DNA from: Apostichopus japonicus | Taxonomy: Eukaryota > Echinodermata > Holothuroidea > Aspidochirotida > Stichopodidae | Direction of reading: 5' to 3' | Assembly: GCF_037975245.1 (NCBI RefSeq) | Contig: NC_092570.1 | Span: forward strand, 2,685,501-2,749,500 | DNA: 64,000 nucleotides | Part shown: positions 21,941-33,985 of the stretch, piece after piece | Position numbering within the stretch: the first letter of the stretch is position 1 | How the letters are laid out: every line of letters begins with the position of its first letter | Notes under the pieces: generated by a model | The model's input: only the letters and a program-made list of their open reading frames with translations | What the model was told of the DNA's origin: nothing | Databases searched by the model: none | Program-made: the position numbers and the translations under genes

Positions 21941-22266
21941 ATCTTAAATGTATATGGCTATTATTTTAGTAAACCCTTATAAAGGTTTTGTTTTCTAGTT
22001 AAATTCCTTTGCATAATGTCTCTATATAATAAGTTGTGTATTTATGCTTAGATAAATGAACCTTGCTATTTAGGTCATTATTATTTTTTTTTTCTCTCGT
22101 TATTATCTGTTGGCAAAAGTAGCATCGCAACAATTCTCACCATACAGAAACTTAAAAACCCGATAACATAATTTGTGTTTGTTTCTCGTTTCTTTGAACA
22201 GAGAATTCCAACGATTTCCTGCAAAAACTGTTTATGTCTATCCCCCAAGAAGTGAAGACTTACTGA
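9308..22266 (+). CDS. SLC7-family amino-acid transporter light chain (LAT/b0,+ type)
   Basis: Exons: a first exon in two versions (1A 9308-9758, 1B 12564-13047), then 16045-16270, 16672-16716, 17333-17456, 18923-19123, 19254-19403, 21334-21511 and 22202-22266. All phases agree. With exon 1B the product is 490 aa, normal for the family. Seen: GIVIGTGIFVSP in the first helix (the G(S/T)G motif that contacts the substrate), the GGEFTYIKEAFGP segment, FVNSTSV and AAKTVGL, FAYSGW followed by DNITCITEEIKKPEK, GSLNGGAFARGRMYFVASREG, and a C-terminus FMSIPQEVKTY close to the LAT tail. A Cys in GQCTE (residue 145 with exon 1B) sits where light chains form the disulfide with SLC3A1/SLC3A2. Known of the family: 12-helix obligatory amino-acid exchangers in the plasma membrane. 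Which substrates it uses cannot be read from sequence. Introns hold several tandem repeats. Confidence 0.92.
11641..12274 (+). repeat. Displaced copy of the ANKRD39 tail and 3' flank
   Basis: Two tail units plus a partial third (starts near 11643, 11801 and 11963) are followed by a match to 4950-5230, including GGTATCAGATGAAAAGGGAA and GTTTCATCACAGTATCAATA. The match ends abruptly at 12274, corresponding to 5230, where SLC7 copy B begins. The reading frame survives in the first unit to its stop, and the second is shifted. It lies within the SLC7 gene between the two first exons. Confidence 0.88.
12564..13047 (+). CDS. SLC7 first coding exon, copy 1B
   Basis: The exon opens with ATG at 12564 (MVEESKKACS), keeps frame through the six-A run, and ends in A before GTAAGT (phase 1), compatible with the exon at 16045. 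It carries GTGIF at residues 45-49, the IIW and GGLCYTELA segments and Cys145. It is closer to the downstream exons than copy 1A and its upstream start is intact, so I take it as the principal first exon. Choice between 1A and 1B could depend on separate promoters, because the copied block includes about 280 bases of upstream sequence in each case. Confidence 0.85.
13989..14665. other. Segment present only in duplicated copy B
   Basis: Copy A reads GAACCGTAG directly into ACCTGCAGGTTCTCC; copy B has about 680 bases between these two points. It could be an insertion in B or a deletion in A. I see no inverted ends and no clear target-site duplication, and the frame at 14128-14319 looks like chance. 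Confidence 0.6.
15027..15085. repeat. (AT)n microsatellite
   Basis: Uninterrupted alternating AT for about 59 bases in the SLC7 intron, within copy B only. Confidence 0.97.
18000..18425 (+). repeat. Minisatellite of about 26 bp in an SLC7 intron
   Basis: The unit is close to GTGAGTATGAGTACAAGGCT plus CTAAGC, repeated about 15 times with point changes, in the intron between the exons ending at 17456 and starting at 18923. Many units contain GTGAGT or GTACAAG, which resemble splice donors. Confidence 0.85.
18586..18751 (+). repeat. Imperfect GAC/GAT triplet tract
   Basis: About 165 bases made mainly of GAC and GAT triplets with GTT, GAA and AAC variants, 170 bases before the exon at 18923. 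It generates long biased frames on both strands (Thr/Met-rich on plus, Arg/His-rich on minus); these are composition effects, not genes. Confidence 0.9.
21855..21938. repeat. (AT)n microsatellite
   Basis: About 84 bases of uninterrupted TA repeat in the last SLC7 intron. Confidence 0.97.
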
Positions 22267-23292
22267 AGCCTATATACAACACAAGGGACGTAGTTTAATT
22301 TAATAAGGCATGAGGTACTGGGATGAATTATGAGGGTTCAAAATATGAGTGGGAAGTTTTGTTGCCAATTTGGTAAATGTGGAAAGGCCCCACTTAAGTG
22401 GCCGGCTCGCTTCCCTTTCCAGCTGTACAGTATTAAGGATGCAAACTGTACTAGATAACATATAAACGAGGAAATATTTAATTCGGTTAGTAATAATAAT
22501 AATAATGCATTAATAAGATGGTTACATGCAAGAATACCAGGATTGTTGGTGTTCTGCGTTTTCAAGGTTTAAACATGTCTGTTTTCGTAGTTGAATGCTA
22601 CTTTATATTCGATACTGTAATCTTATATAATGATAACCAGCTAAGTTATCGCTATAACATCAAGAAATTTAACATTTCGTTATAAAGCCAGATAAAGTAC
22701 TAAAACCATATAAGCTTGGTGTTCCTATATGGTTAAATATTTTCGAAAAAATGGTTGAATTGTTAAATATTACCAAGCAATTTTTTTGTGTTTCCCCCCT
22801 CCCCCCAAAAAACAGAACTTCTAGATTATAACTTAAATGTGAACCGAAATATAGATTCATTTTGTTTTGTTTTCCGGAATGTTGAATTCATGAAATTTAA
22901 TATAAAAAGTCTGTATATAATGTTGATACTAAAAGGATGAAAGTTTTGGAGGAGAAGATAACACTTTCTTCGGGCTATTTAAATTTAATTTCCTGCAACA
23001 ATTAAGATTCCTTGAAAAGTTTGGTTGACTTGTTTTCAGAGAATTGATTTTAATATTTCGACGGTAATAGTGACTACTCAATAACATAAAACTATCGTAT
23101 AAACTTACATATAAAATATATGGTAATGGTGAAATCACTTTTACACCTTTATGCTGTACTTTTTCAGAAGTTCTGGAAGTTAATTATTCATTTTAATCGG
23201 TCAAACCGTGTATAACAAAACATTGCTGGAATAAATAAATGAGTATGGTGAGAAGATCAAAAATGTATAACGCCATCAAATTTATTAACGAG

Positions 23293-23300
<8 letters not shown>

Positions 23301-23361
<61 letters not shown>

Positions 23362-23402
23362 TTGGGTAATATATATATATATATATATATATCACTTGGG
23401 TA

Positions 23403-23443
<41 letters not shown>

Positions 23444-23445
23444 AA
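23301..23445. repeat. (AT)n cluster with CACTTGGGTA interruptions
   Basis: Three AT tracts are separated by two copies of CACTTGGGTA (about 23360 and 23392), showing local duplication within the microsatellite. Confidence 0.95.
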
Positions 23446-23786
23446 TCAGTAAAAATCAAGTAAAACGAATGTCTTGATAAAATACCAGCATACAAATACT
23501 GCAATTTCCAACTTATTAATTGATGCTGTGTACATATGCTGTGAATATAGGAAATCCGGGAGAAAGAGTGTTAAGACAAAATGCCAGCACAATATTACTG
23601 CACTTGTTAACTGATTTAATTGATTATGAAGATACATCGATCTCATGGACAGCTTCAAAAGTAAAGTAACTAGAGTAAAGGTAAGTCATATCACTCAATT
23701 CTTGGGGGGGGGGGAGGGTCTGGTAGGACCAGAAAGGAGGGGGAGGGATGGGGAGAACCACTTCCAGTAGGATGGAAGATGAAGGA

Positions 23787-23808
23787 GGGTAGGTAGGGTA
23801 GGGTAGGG
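23787..23808 (+). repeat. GGGTA-type repeat, possible G-quadruplex
   Basis: Four GGG tracts start at 23787, 23796, 23801 and 23806, with TA-containing loops; this fits the usual quadruplex pattern. A longer G-run lies about 75 bases upstream (23703-23715). Confidence 0.6.
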
Positions 23809-24390
23809 TATGGTAAAGATTGAGAAGATCCAGGTGATGTAGGGCACGTAATTGAAAGTTTCATTTATAAATAAAACTGGATGTAAGATCATTTTCGTTT
23901 ATGCCGACCAGATCGTGAGAGCGGATCTGCAAGAGTAACCTGATTTTGATCTAAAGGGCGCCCCGTATTGCTACACACCATTTTGCGACAGCAGGAAAAA
24001 AATGGGTGGTTTCTTGATTTTGGAAGTCAGGCTACTGGGCAAGCCTTTTATTTAGCAGGACGAATTTACCATATAAGATATGCAATGTTGAGATAAAAGT
24101 CCCAAACCTTTCTAATCATCACTCATATTTTCTCATACAAACTGCAATATTTTCTCCTTGTTTTTCTCTGTGTAATTTACAATTTCGTTCTTTTTTTTTC
24201 TTTACCAGGAAATGTATATCAGTAAGAAAGTAATAGGAAGGAGGATTATAATTGTGGAAGTAATTGGTATTAAAAATGTTAGCTAAATATATTGATCACT
24301 CCATGTGCAAGAAAGAGGAAGAAAAAAATAATGATCATAAAAATATCACAGAAACATTCAGCAACATGTGTCTACAAGCCCACACTGATA

Positions 24391-24479
24391 CCATCCAACC
24401 CACCTGCCCCTCCACCCACCCATTAATCCACTAATCCACCCACCCACCGACCCATCCACCCACTCATCCACCCATCCAT
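24391..24479 (+). repeat. CCCAYCCA-type minisatellite
   Basis: A pyrimidine/A tract made of variants of CCACCCAC and CCATCCAC, about 90 bases long. No coding potential was seen. Confidence 0.8.
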
Positions 24480-26202
24480 AAGAAAGAAACAGAGGTTACA
24501 GTTTTGTAATGCCCTTTCAGCTGTTATTTGACAGATTAAACTGATAGCATGACCTAATTAAATTTCATAACCTGATTAATCTAGGACCAAACCACCGTAC
24601 AGTGATAGTAACTGACACACAATGATACCTAAATGGTCAGTCTAGTACTTTTATTATGAACAAAGTGGCCTTATATAAAAATCAAAAACAAAAGAAAAAA
24701 CAAAGACCTGGCAGAATGGTTATTATGGTTGGAAAAAAAAGAAAGATGGAAAACAAAGCCTAAAATGTATATTACTGCTAAGTAATTTCATATTTCTCTT
24801 AAACCATGTGTCATCTTTAGTTTATTATGATGATTTTAATTTTTTGGCAGTGGTTTATATGTAGTGGACTTGGTTAAGTTTAGAAAAATAGCTGCCGGGG
24901 ACAGACTACGAGGCCAGTATCAATCTCTGAGCCAGTATCCGAATAGTTTATCCAATTTACATCAAGATTTACCAAACAATAAAAACCATCAAGAGGCTAT
25001 ACGAAGCTTACCTAGGAGTGGCTGTGGTGCCAAACCTGATGTAGAGACACCGAACTAGCTAAGGCTAAAACAATAGATCTGTTAAATGCACATATGGTAG
25101 GAAGATGGATTTCTTGCCCCCTTCTGGTGCAGAGAAATGATGATGATACCACTGGATATACCTAATAGTGGATATTTGATGGAATATTAAAGAGCAAAAA
25201 ATACATTTGAATTCAACTTACCATCATGCTTGAAGCTAAGGGACATGAGACACATTATATCCCTAATTATTACCCACCCAACCTTCTACCCCCTCACCCC
25301 CCCACAAAGATGGGACTGGTGTGCTGAGTTCAAACTCATCTTCTAACACTCTAGGGAGTTCATTTACATCTTGCCAAACCTTTCAGTGTACTTTTCTTGC
25401 CCTGTATCAGATTTGATTATGAATGCACAAATATGGATACAATTTATAGCTCGTTTTCTCATTTTTGTTCAGCTAAAGACGACCATGAAGAGTTATGACC
25501 TCAGCCATTTACAAGATAAGATACCAGCATTAAGGATTTGTGAGGCTTGGCACTGTGAAAGACCAGGGGAAAGTTTATGCATGGTTTGAGGAGTAATCCA
25601 TGATGCAAGGATTGAAGCAGGGTACCCTGTGTTAAACCTGGCTTCATTGGTAGTGCACATCTCCTAGCCATAAGATTAAAGCATTGCATAAATATTGTGC
25701 TGTGATCTGGGGTGTCAGAATATGTACATTTTTAGTATTTGATTGATATTTACTGATCATTATGGGATAAAGCAGTGACAATGGATGACCAGATATTTGT
25801 GACCTCTAGCTTTCCTCAAACTAGTGTATGACACATGCTGAGAAAAGAAAAAATGTTTTGATCTAAACATTTGTTTTTAACGTGCATTTGTGAATGGAGT
25901 CATTCCTTTTTGGTAAAGCTAGCTTCAAACCTCGTTTGGTACTAAAATTTGCGTGTTATGATTGATTAATATGCAAAACCACCTTAGGAAAGAAGTAGGG
26001 GATAAAGCTGCAGGTTGAATTTGAAAGAGATGGGAGATGTAAATATGGTGTGGCGATATGGAGATGATATCTTTCCTCCTTAAGCCAGCTCAATTATGAA
26101 GAACTGTGAAGAAGCTTCCACAAGATTCTGTCATCTTAGGTGGTTATGTTTACTTGAGTCTGTGAGAATGCAGGACATGACCATGCAATCTGCTAAACTA
26201 TA

Positions 26203-26480
26203 TGCACGACTCACTGGCTAGTTCACAATCCACTTGCTGTATTCACAATCCACCTGGCAGATTCACAATCTTTTGGCTAGATTCATGATCCACTGGCTAG
26301 ATTCATGATCCACTGGCTAGATTCATGATCAATTAATTAGATTTAGGATCCACTAGCTATAGATTCAAAATGCACTTGCTGTATTCACAATCCACCTGGT
26401 AGATTCATGATGCATTGTCTGGATTCAGAATCCACTGGCTGGATTCACAATCCACTTTTTAGATATACAGTTCACTTGGT
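26203..26480 (+). repeat. 20-bp minisatellite
   Basis: About 13 imperfect copies of ATTCATGATCCACTGGCTAG; three adjacent copies near 26270-26330 are almost identical, the outer ones are worn (CACAATCCACTTGCTGT variants). Confidence 0.88.
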
Positions 26481-29037
26481 CAGGGTGTACAGCCCAGAGT
26501 CCTGTGGTTTCTGGGCCCTGTGATATATGGCTTAAAGAATAATTTTTTCTCCTTTTGATATTCTAACGAAACAATGTGTCGCCCGACCGGCCGTGTCAGA
26601 TCCTGGTGAAATGACATAGGTGCCGCCTTTTTCCGTCTTAGCCCAACTTTAAACGAAAAAGTGGATCTGGACGAAACTGAAACAGAAAAGATAATAAAAT
26701 GAATTGGCTGACAAAGCTATAACAATCAGGAAACACTGGAGAAAATCGGTCTGCTTCCAAATGTGTGTTGTAGAATTGCGAGTTTACGTCTTAACGATAT
26801 TTGAAGAATTTGATTAAGAATATTAAAATATAAAACGTTGATAGTAAATGAAACCAAAAAAGAAAAGGAAACAAGAATAATATAATATAATGATAATACA
26901 GGAAACGAGATTTGTAATATATATTTCAAGTTTTTTGCTAAATATTCGGGGTTTGTCTTATTTTCGTTTTCAAAGGTAATGTCATCGGGATTTTCAGTGA
27001 AAATTAAGCGTATAAATGTTTAATGAATAAATATTCTTTTGCATCCAGACTATCCGTATTTTTTCTTGTAAGTATCCTGGCTTATCCGTATCCGTTATTC
27101 AACCAAAGCGATCTTATTGTTCAAGTAGAGCAATTACTATAAGTTGAAAGAACAGTTGGTAGGAGGCTTATAGACTTCATGCCACTGATATGTAGTTGAG
27201 GGGTTTACCAGTTTAATGTTTTCGTATAAAGTGGTTCCATTTGGGTATATCTGGGCCTGAGCAGAAAGGAAGGTGAGAAAATAAACAACTATCACTCTGC
27301 TGAGTGCTTTTTGGGGCTCTAGCATGCATCATTCATTTTAATTTTAAGGTGTTTTTGTAACATTCTTAAGTAAACTTGAAAATGTATATTTTTTTTATCA
27401 TTTTCACCATATCTCAATTCACAAATTTTGTCTTTACATACATCATACCATTAATAGCTTAACAAGTTGATATGTGTGTTTGATTTTCTTTTGGAAGTTC
27501 CTTAATTATTCCTCAAGACAGAGCCGTACTGTTACAAATGAAAGTAAGACCATACCTCTACCCCTCCATCACCAGTTATTTATTTTAGTTACAGTTTTAC
27601 ACCATTAATATCATTCATAGAATTTTCCGGTAACATCTTTGCTTTCATGATATGATTTTTTTCAGTGACAACGCAATACAGTTCTCTCCAACAATCAGCC
27701 CCCATCCATCACCCCCCCCCCCCATCTCACGAAACCGGGAAGTCTTTTGGAGCCAAATCAGGCCGCCCGGACAATTTTGATAAAGGGTCCAACCCTTATT
27801 TTCCTTAAGTATATCATGTAAACGAGAAAAACTATAGCATCTATTTCCCACCACATCCCCAACTCCCCTCTTATAAGAACTGCCAAAGAGTCATCCTTTA
27901 AAAATGAGAGGAGCTAACTACAGAATTTGATTTGATCATTAATGTACTACCTCTTTAAAGGTCTTTTATGTAGTGACAGTAACATTGCTTGAGCAATGTC
28001 TGATAATGACCAGAATCTCTCCAATAACATCCATTTTATCTTTTTTGGTACAACTGGAATAATAAGTAGGGTTTTCCATGGTACTAATGATATTGTGACA
28101 AACTATTTGCTCGCAAGTATAGTAATTATGTAGCTACGAGTAACGGTATTCGTTATCGGGTTTTTTTTTTCGTTTTACATAGACCATTAAGCAATACTTC
28201 TGTCTGTCTCACTTTTCAATTTACACAGCTAGGGAAATTCCCAGGCTATTTATTATAAAGGTGAAGATAATTGAAACAGTATTAATTGCATAACATTTTA
28301 TAATTACAGTAACGATTTCACTTCAGTGTAACGTAACATGATTAAATATGAAACCACAGTCTATGATAGTTTACTTTAATAGTTGCAGATGTGTATCACG
28401 GTTCACGGTTGTATTGTCTATTTTGACATGAAGTGATCTCGAAATGGTTAAAAGAGATCTAACGTACACCCCTCTGACTAAAAGTATAGACTTTGTGATG
28501 TCAAGGAATTCACTTTCGTTTGAATTTTCTTACTTATCATAGATTAAGTCTCATAAGCTATGACATAAGATATATAGCCTATAACTAGGCCATTCTTCTG
28601 GATTTTTAAAAGAGACGTAAAGTTCTCATCATGCACAAATTTATATAACTTTGAAAGTCCCTGAACATGTATTTTCGTACATCTGTATTCGTCTGTATGT
28701 TTTGACATGGTATTTCGTCCTATGTGCAATGGAAACTAAGAAAATGACGAAATTCCTTTCGTTTTTCACACCCAAAAAATCCGACACTCTGTGGTAGCAT
28801 TGAATTGCTTAACAGTTACTTTGGAAATATTTGTTTCCGAAACTTATTTGCCAATGACACATCCAGCAGAGTCAGTTGAAGTTATTTTCTAACGTTTACC
28901 CCACTGCATACTCTCCTCTGATATGGTACGTCAAAGCACTGGTACTGATAGTATAGATATTGTTTAGTAGAAACAGAATATATATAAATATATAATCTGC
29001 TCATAGTCTTAAGGCTGGTAGGTGTACTGGAGTGTGT

Positions 29038-29039
<2 letters not shown>

Positions 29040-29064
<25 letters not shown>
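29040..29064. repeat. Short (AT)n tract
   Basis: About 25 bases of alternating AT; the small frame covering it is not a gene. Confidence 0.9.
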
Positions 29065-29068
<4 letters not shown>

Positions 29069-32000
29069 TGAAATTGGGATGGAAATCTTCAGTGACAGTA
29101 AAGATTTTAATTTTTATCAAAATGCTTTTTTATTTTGGAAAATATACTTAGTTACTAACTTGTTTAGTAAAGATATCTTACAGCGTAGATATGCAAGTTT
29201 GTAGACGTTGGCATCTAAGGATACCTGTTCTTATGTCAATGATACCACATTGCTAAACATTGTTTAGTGTAGCCAAACGATAGTGCAATGTAACTATACA
29301 AGTATGCAAGGATTTTCGCTTTTGTTTTATCTAAATGATGTAATACCAGTCTAAGCACGACAATGTTATACAAGGTTGGGTTCAGTTCAAAATCTAGCAA
29401 TGTGCAAGTACTAAAATCGAAGGAAAAGAGTACGGATTTGTCAATGAGTATATAGGGTTATACTAGCCTATACATTTACTATCGTACCGCTGAGGGTCGG
29501 ATGTTGTGGCTTCTGATCGCTGAGCACCTGAAAGCAATCGTATATACCCGTGTCGCTGAAGACACGAGGAAGTATTTTATATCATAACATCTGTGGTTCG
29601 AGGGTCGAACGAAAGTACTCGAGGGTTCCTGTCGTGATTTTAGCTTGCTGAAACCAGTTTCCCGTAACCTTACCTGTGAGTTGAATGATACATATATTTA
29701 TGGGTTTATGATATGTGTTTCATGCTAAGAATAAAAGAAGTATAAAATATAAGATTGAAACGTTAAGTGAAACGCCATGAAGGAAAGGTTTCCATCTTGT
29801 AATTCTTTCATGTACGGTAGTTGAATTGTAGCAATCTATTAGTGATGGATCTAAGTCATTGGGAATTAAAAGGACTTCGTTCAGTTAGAGTTTGTGCTGT
29901 ATAAGGGGGTTTAAGAGTCAGTTTTTGGACAAGATAAAAGTCAGTGGGGAAGTAAAGAGGGTTTGTCTAAGAAAACAGTGACTTCTTTAGTTATTGGATA
30001 GACGATATTAAGGACACAAGAATTGAATGTAAATTCGTACTATTGGTGTAAATTAAGTTGAGAGTTTAAAATGTTGTATGTTGTAAGGTTTTCAAAATTA
30101 ACCTACATAATTAACCTACCTATAAACCTACATAGACATAAAGGAAATGTAAAGCAATGGGTGGATTTGTATGATATGGTAATTTCGACAAAAACAGTAC
30201 AAATGGTGTATTTCACTGCTTATATTTATAGGTTAATATTTCATGACGCCCATCTCAGGGACAACCTCCCGTTTTTTTAAAAACATTTGTCCACCGTTAA
30301 TTTCAAGGGTTTACCGCCTACTCCAAAACATCAACGCATACACAAGATGCATAAATCATATCGCGTCAGCCTATTTTAATTTATACCCGCCATGTCATTC
30401 GCGTCATATATCACTGATTATTCGCGCCATTGTCGAGATGGTTCAATAAAGACAAGGATAACATAAAGTAAGAGTTAAATTAAATTTAAGTTGTAATTTC
30501 TAACTGTATTTGAATGTTTGTATAAATCCAAGAAACTTTATAAGGAGTTACAAAATCTAAATTGATTGTTGGTGTATTATTTGGACATCGTCTCTCCTCA
30601 GAGCAACTTTTGATTAATTTCTCCTCTGTGTCTTGATTCCTCTGGATCTGACTTGTGATAAATATAATACTCCTGAACCAAACAGAAAAATAACAACAAA
30701 TAATGGTCACTGATATTGAGACTGTGAGACTGATTGTACAACTCAATGTATGGAAATGATTTGTATGGAACATTGGTCAATTGAAGAAATTCACTATGGG
30801 CAAATTTGCAGCATTGCTTAATTGTTTTATTTCTTATTTCTCTTTTCTAGTTGCATGATTTGAAACAAAAAAAGATCAGTTTTGTTAATATTATACAGTG
30901 TTCTTTTGGTTATAAAAGCATACAATACATAAGTTATAAACTAAATTGTCTTACACAAAGTTCATGAGAATTTAGAAGCCAGTATTAACCACAGTGTGAA
31001 CATTTTAAATATCAGCGAATAACATTAATCCACTGTATAATTTGAGTGTTATGACCTAAATAAAAGGATTTAACAATAGTTGTTGTCATGAATGTCAAGT
31101 GTTTATGCACATGTGTACGTGTGTACGTGTGTACTCGCGCGTATGTGTGTTTGCACGCGCATGTTCGTATGTGTAAAAATACCTTATTTCCTATTTCATG
31201 CTATACATAATCTGAAAGCCTCCAAGGAAAACGTACCAACTATCTAGGGTCTTGTGACCTGCTCCCAGGTGCTACTAACATATTATTTAATTCTTTTGCC
31301 AGATCAAAAAAAAAACGAATTTCGTAGACGACAGATCGCCACTATAATGGGACTTTACGGTAAATTCGAGAATAAATCGTTAGGTTTGGATGATAATGAT
31401 CTTGAGATTGACTTTCTCTGTCTCAGAAAGAAAGCTTGATCTGCATGGTCCCTTTTCGAATATTTACCGTGAGTTTTTTTTTAAATTGCTTCATACTTTA
31501 CGCGCTTGTTTACGAACAAAAAACGAGGAAACTCGTGTTGCTAAGGAACAACGAATCTTGTCGTCTGCTTCTCGTGTCTATGTACATTATGTACCGTCAT
31601 GATAACCTACGGGTATTCCGAGTGAAATTTTGGTTGTTTGAAAGAAAAATACTCAAAATGGCAATTTTTGTATTGAAACTGGTAATTATTGAAAATAGGA
31701 ACCAGTTATAGCTACATTCTATTGTTTGCATAGCTTCGCAAGAAATGCGGTAGCTATGAGCTCATGACATTAGTTGTTATAGAATATACGGTACATAAAC
31801 GCATATGTAAAATGTTTTGTCTTCATTCGAAAATAATAATATTTAAGATCTAAAGATCAAATACTTACCGGCAGAAACAAAGCAAAATCTCTAATTACAA
31901 TTACGGTAACTTTTGTAAAATTGACACCAAAATTAATTTAAATTGTATTGAAAATCCGTGGCTAGTAACCGAGAATAGAAGAATAGATGTCCAAAAAAAT

Positions 32001-33177
32001 ATCACTAGTATAGCTGACTACTCCAGCAGTGAAGTGAAAGCGACATTAAATTCTAATAAAAGCATTTTCAATTTCTCAGAAAACCTGCCATGACTATTGC
32101 TTATCACGTGTTAATCACGTGTTCTATCCTGGTTCGAACAACAGAAGGCAGAATATAATTTGTAAGTTCAACAAGCAAGCTTCATGTTATTAGAATAGGG
32201 TACGATTAGTAGTTACCGACCTCAGAGTTGTTTTCGACATATATCGGTCATTATATATTAATGATTATAAACAGTGTGTAATATACTCATTTATAATTAA
32301 ACAAAATAACAGAATCAATGTTTTATTTTCCTTTCTTATTTTCTTTACCCTTTGCATCGCTCAGAATTGTTATTTTTTATTAAAGATGGTCACATCTTGC
32401 CTGTTTCTATTTGTGTACACGTTATGATACATATTAGGCTGCAGTATAGGATGGTACATTCTACTCCTGTTTACGTCAAACAGTTTTTCTAATATTTATG
32501 CCCATTTGGCATCCATTAGAAATGAAATAGCTGTAAATAATTTACTGGGCAGTCTCAAATGCCGCCCTCTGCATCATCTACGAGGGATGTAAAATTTCTA
32601 TTGTCATATATTTTTGCACATCCATCCCACCAATATTTGTTATGTAGCATGTTTCCATAAAGAAATAGATTAAGTTTCATCCTTTTTCTTAAGTAAACCA
32701 GTAGGATTTTAAATGTTGGTTTGGTGGTAATTAGGTTGTGTGCGTTACAAAAGTTTTGCACAAGTAAACAAGTTCGTTTGTTCCGTTTAGATTATCTTGC
32801 TTTTATCTTCTCGGTGGTTATTAAGGGCGTACAAAACATACTCTCTTAAATTTGTGAATAAATTGAGCAAAAGATTAGTTTATCTGCTTTATTGGTCTGC
32901 AGTAAAAACCACCAATTTTGGTAACTTGGTAAAGTAGAAAAATGTTGAATGATACGGTAGCTTCTAATAACCATCTATTTTGAATCCGATGTGTAGTTTG
33001 AATTGAACAGAATTATAACGAAGAGAAATTTTAAGATTGACAAGCGCCTCCAATTTTCCATGATACATTATAGAAATGTTGTGAGTCCCCCCGTCTGGGT
33101 TTTACCTTTCGTTTCATTTGTGTCACATGTATGAACTTGTTTCACTTTGACGGTTATTAAAACTATTATTGTAGTGA

Positions 33178-33985
33178 GCCCTATATTTGATTGTGGGAGC
33201 ATTCCAAGTCATATAATTTGGTAATGGGTACGCGTATAGTATAGCTTACTAGCCTCCGAAAGTCGTAACACATACACGCATATACAAACACTCTTTTTCA
33301 TGTATTATTGTATTAAGCCCTATATTTGATTGTGGAAGAATTCCAAGTTATATAATGTGGTACTGGGTACGCGTATAGGATAGTTTACTACCCTCCGAAT
33401 GTTGTAACACATAACACGCTTATACAAACACTCATTTTTATGAATTATATGAAGCCCTATATTTGATTGTGGAAGCATTCCAAGTTATATAATGTGGTAC
33501 TGGGTACGCGTATAGGATAGTTTACTACCCTCCGAATGTTGTAACACATAACACGCTTATACAAACACTCATTTTTATGAATTATATGAAGCCCTATATT
33601 TGATTGTGGAAGCATTCCAAGTTATATAATGTGGTACTGTTTACGCGTATAGTATAGTTTACTACCCTCCAATTGTCGTAACATATACACGCATATAAAA
33701 AAAAAACTATTTTGATGTATTATTGTATTAAGCCCTATATTTTATTGAAGAATTCCAAGTAATATAATTTGGTACTGGGTACGCGTATAGTATAGTTTAC
33801 TAGCCTCCGAATGTCGTAACACATACACGCATGTAAAAACACTCTTTTTTTGTATCATTGTATTAAGCCCTATATGTTATTGTAAAATTCCAAGTTATAT
33901 AATGTTGTGCTGGGTACGCGTATAGGATAGTTTACTACCCTCCGAATGTTGTAACACATAACACGCATATACAAACACTCAATTT
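33178..33985 (+). repeat. 137-bp satellite, six copies
   Basis: Units begin GCCCTATATTTGATTGTGG at 33178, 33317, 33453, 33591, 33732 and 33867, a spacing of 135-141 bases. Each contains ATTCCAAGTTATATAATGTGG, TACGCGTATAG, a TTACTACCCTCCGAATGT segment and CACGCATATACAAACACTC. Copies two to four are most alike; no open frame is conserved. Confidence 0.93.
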
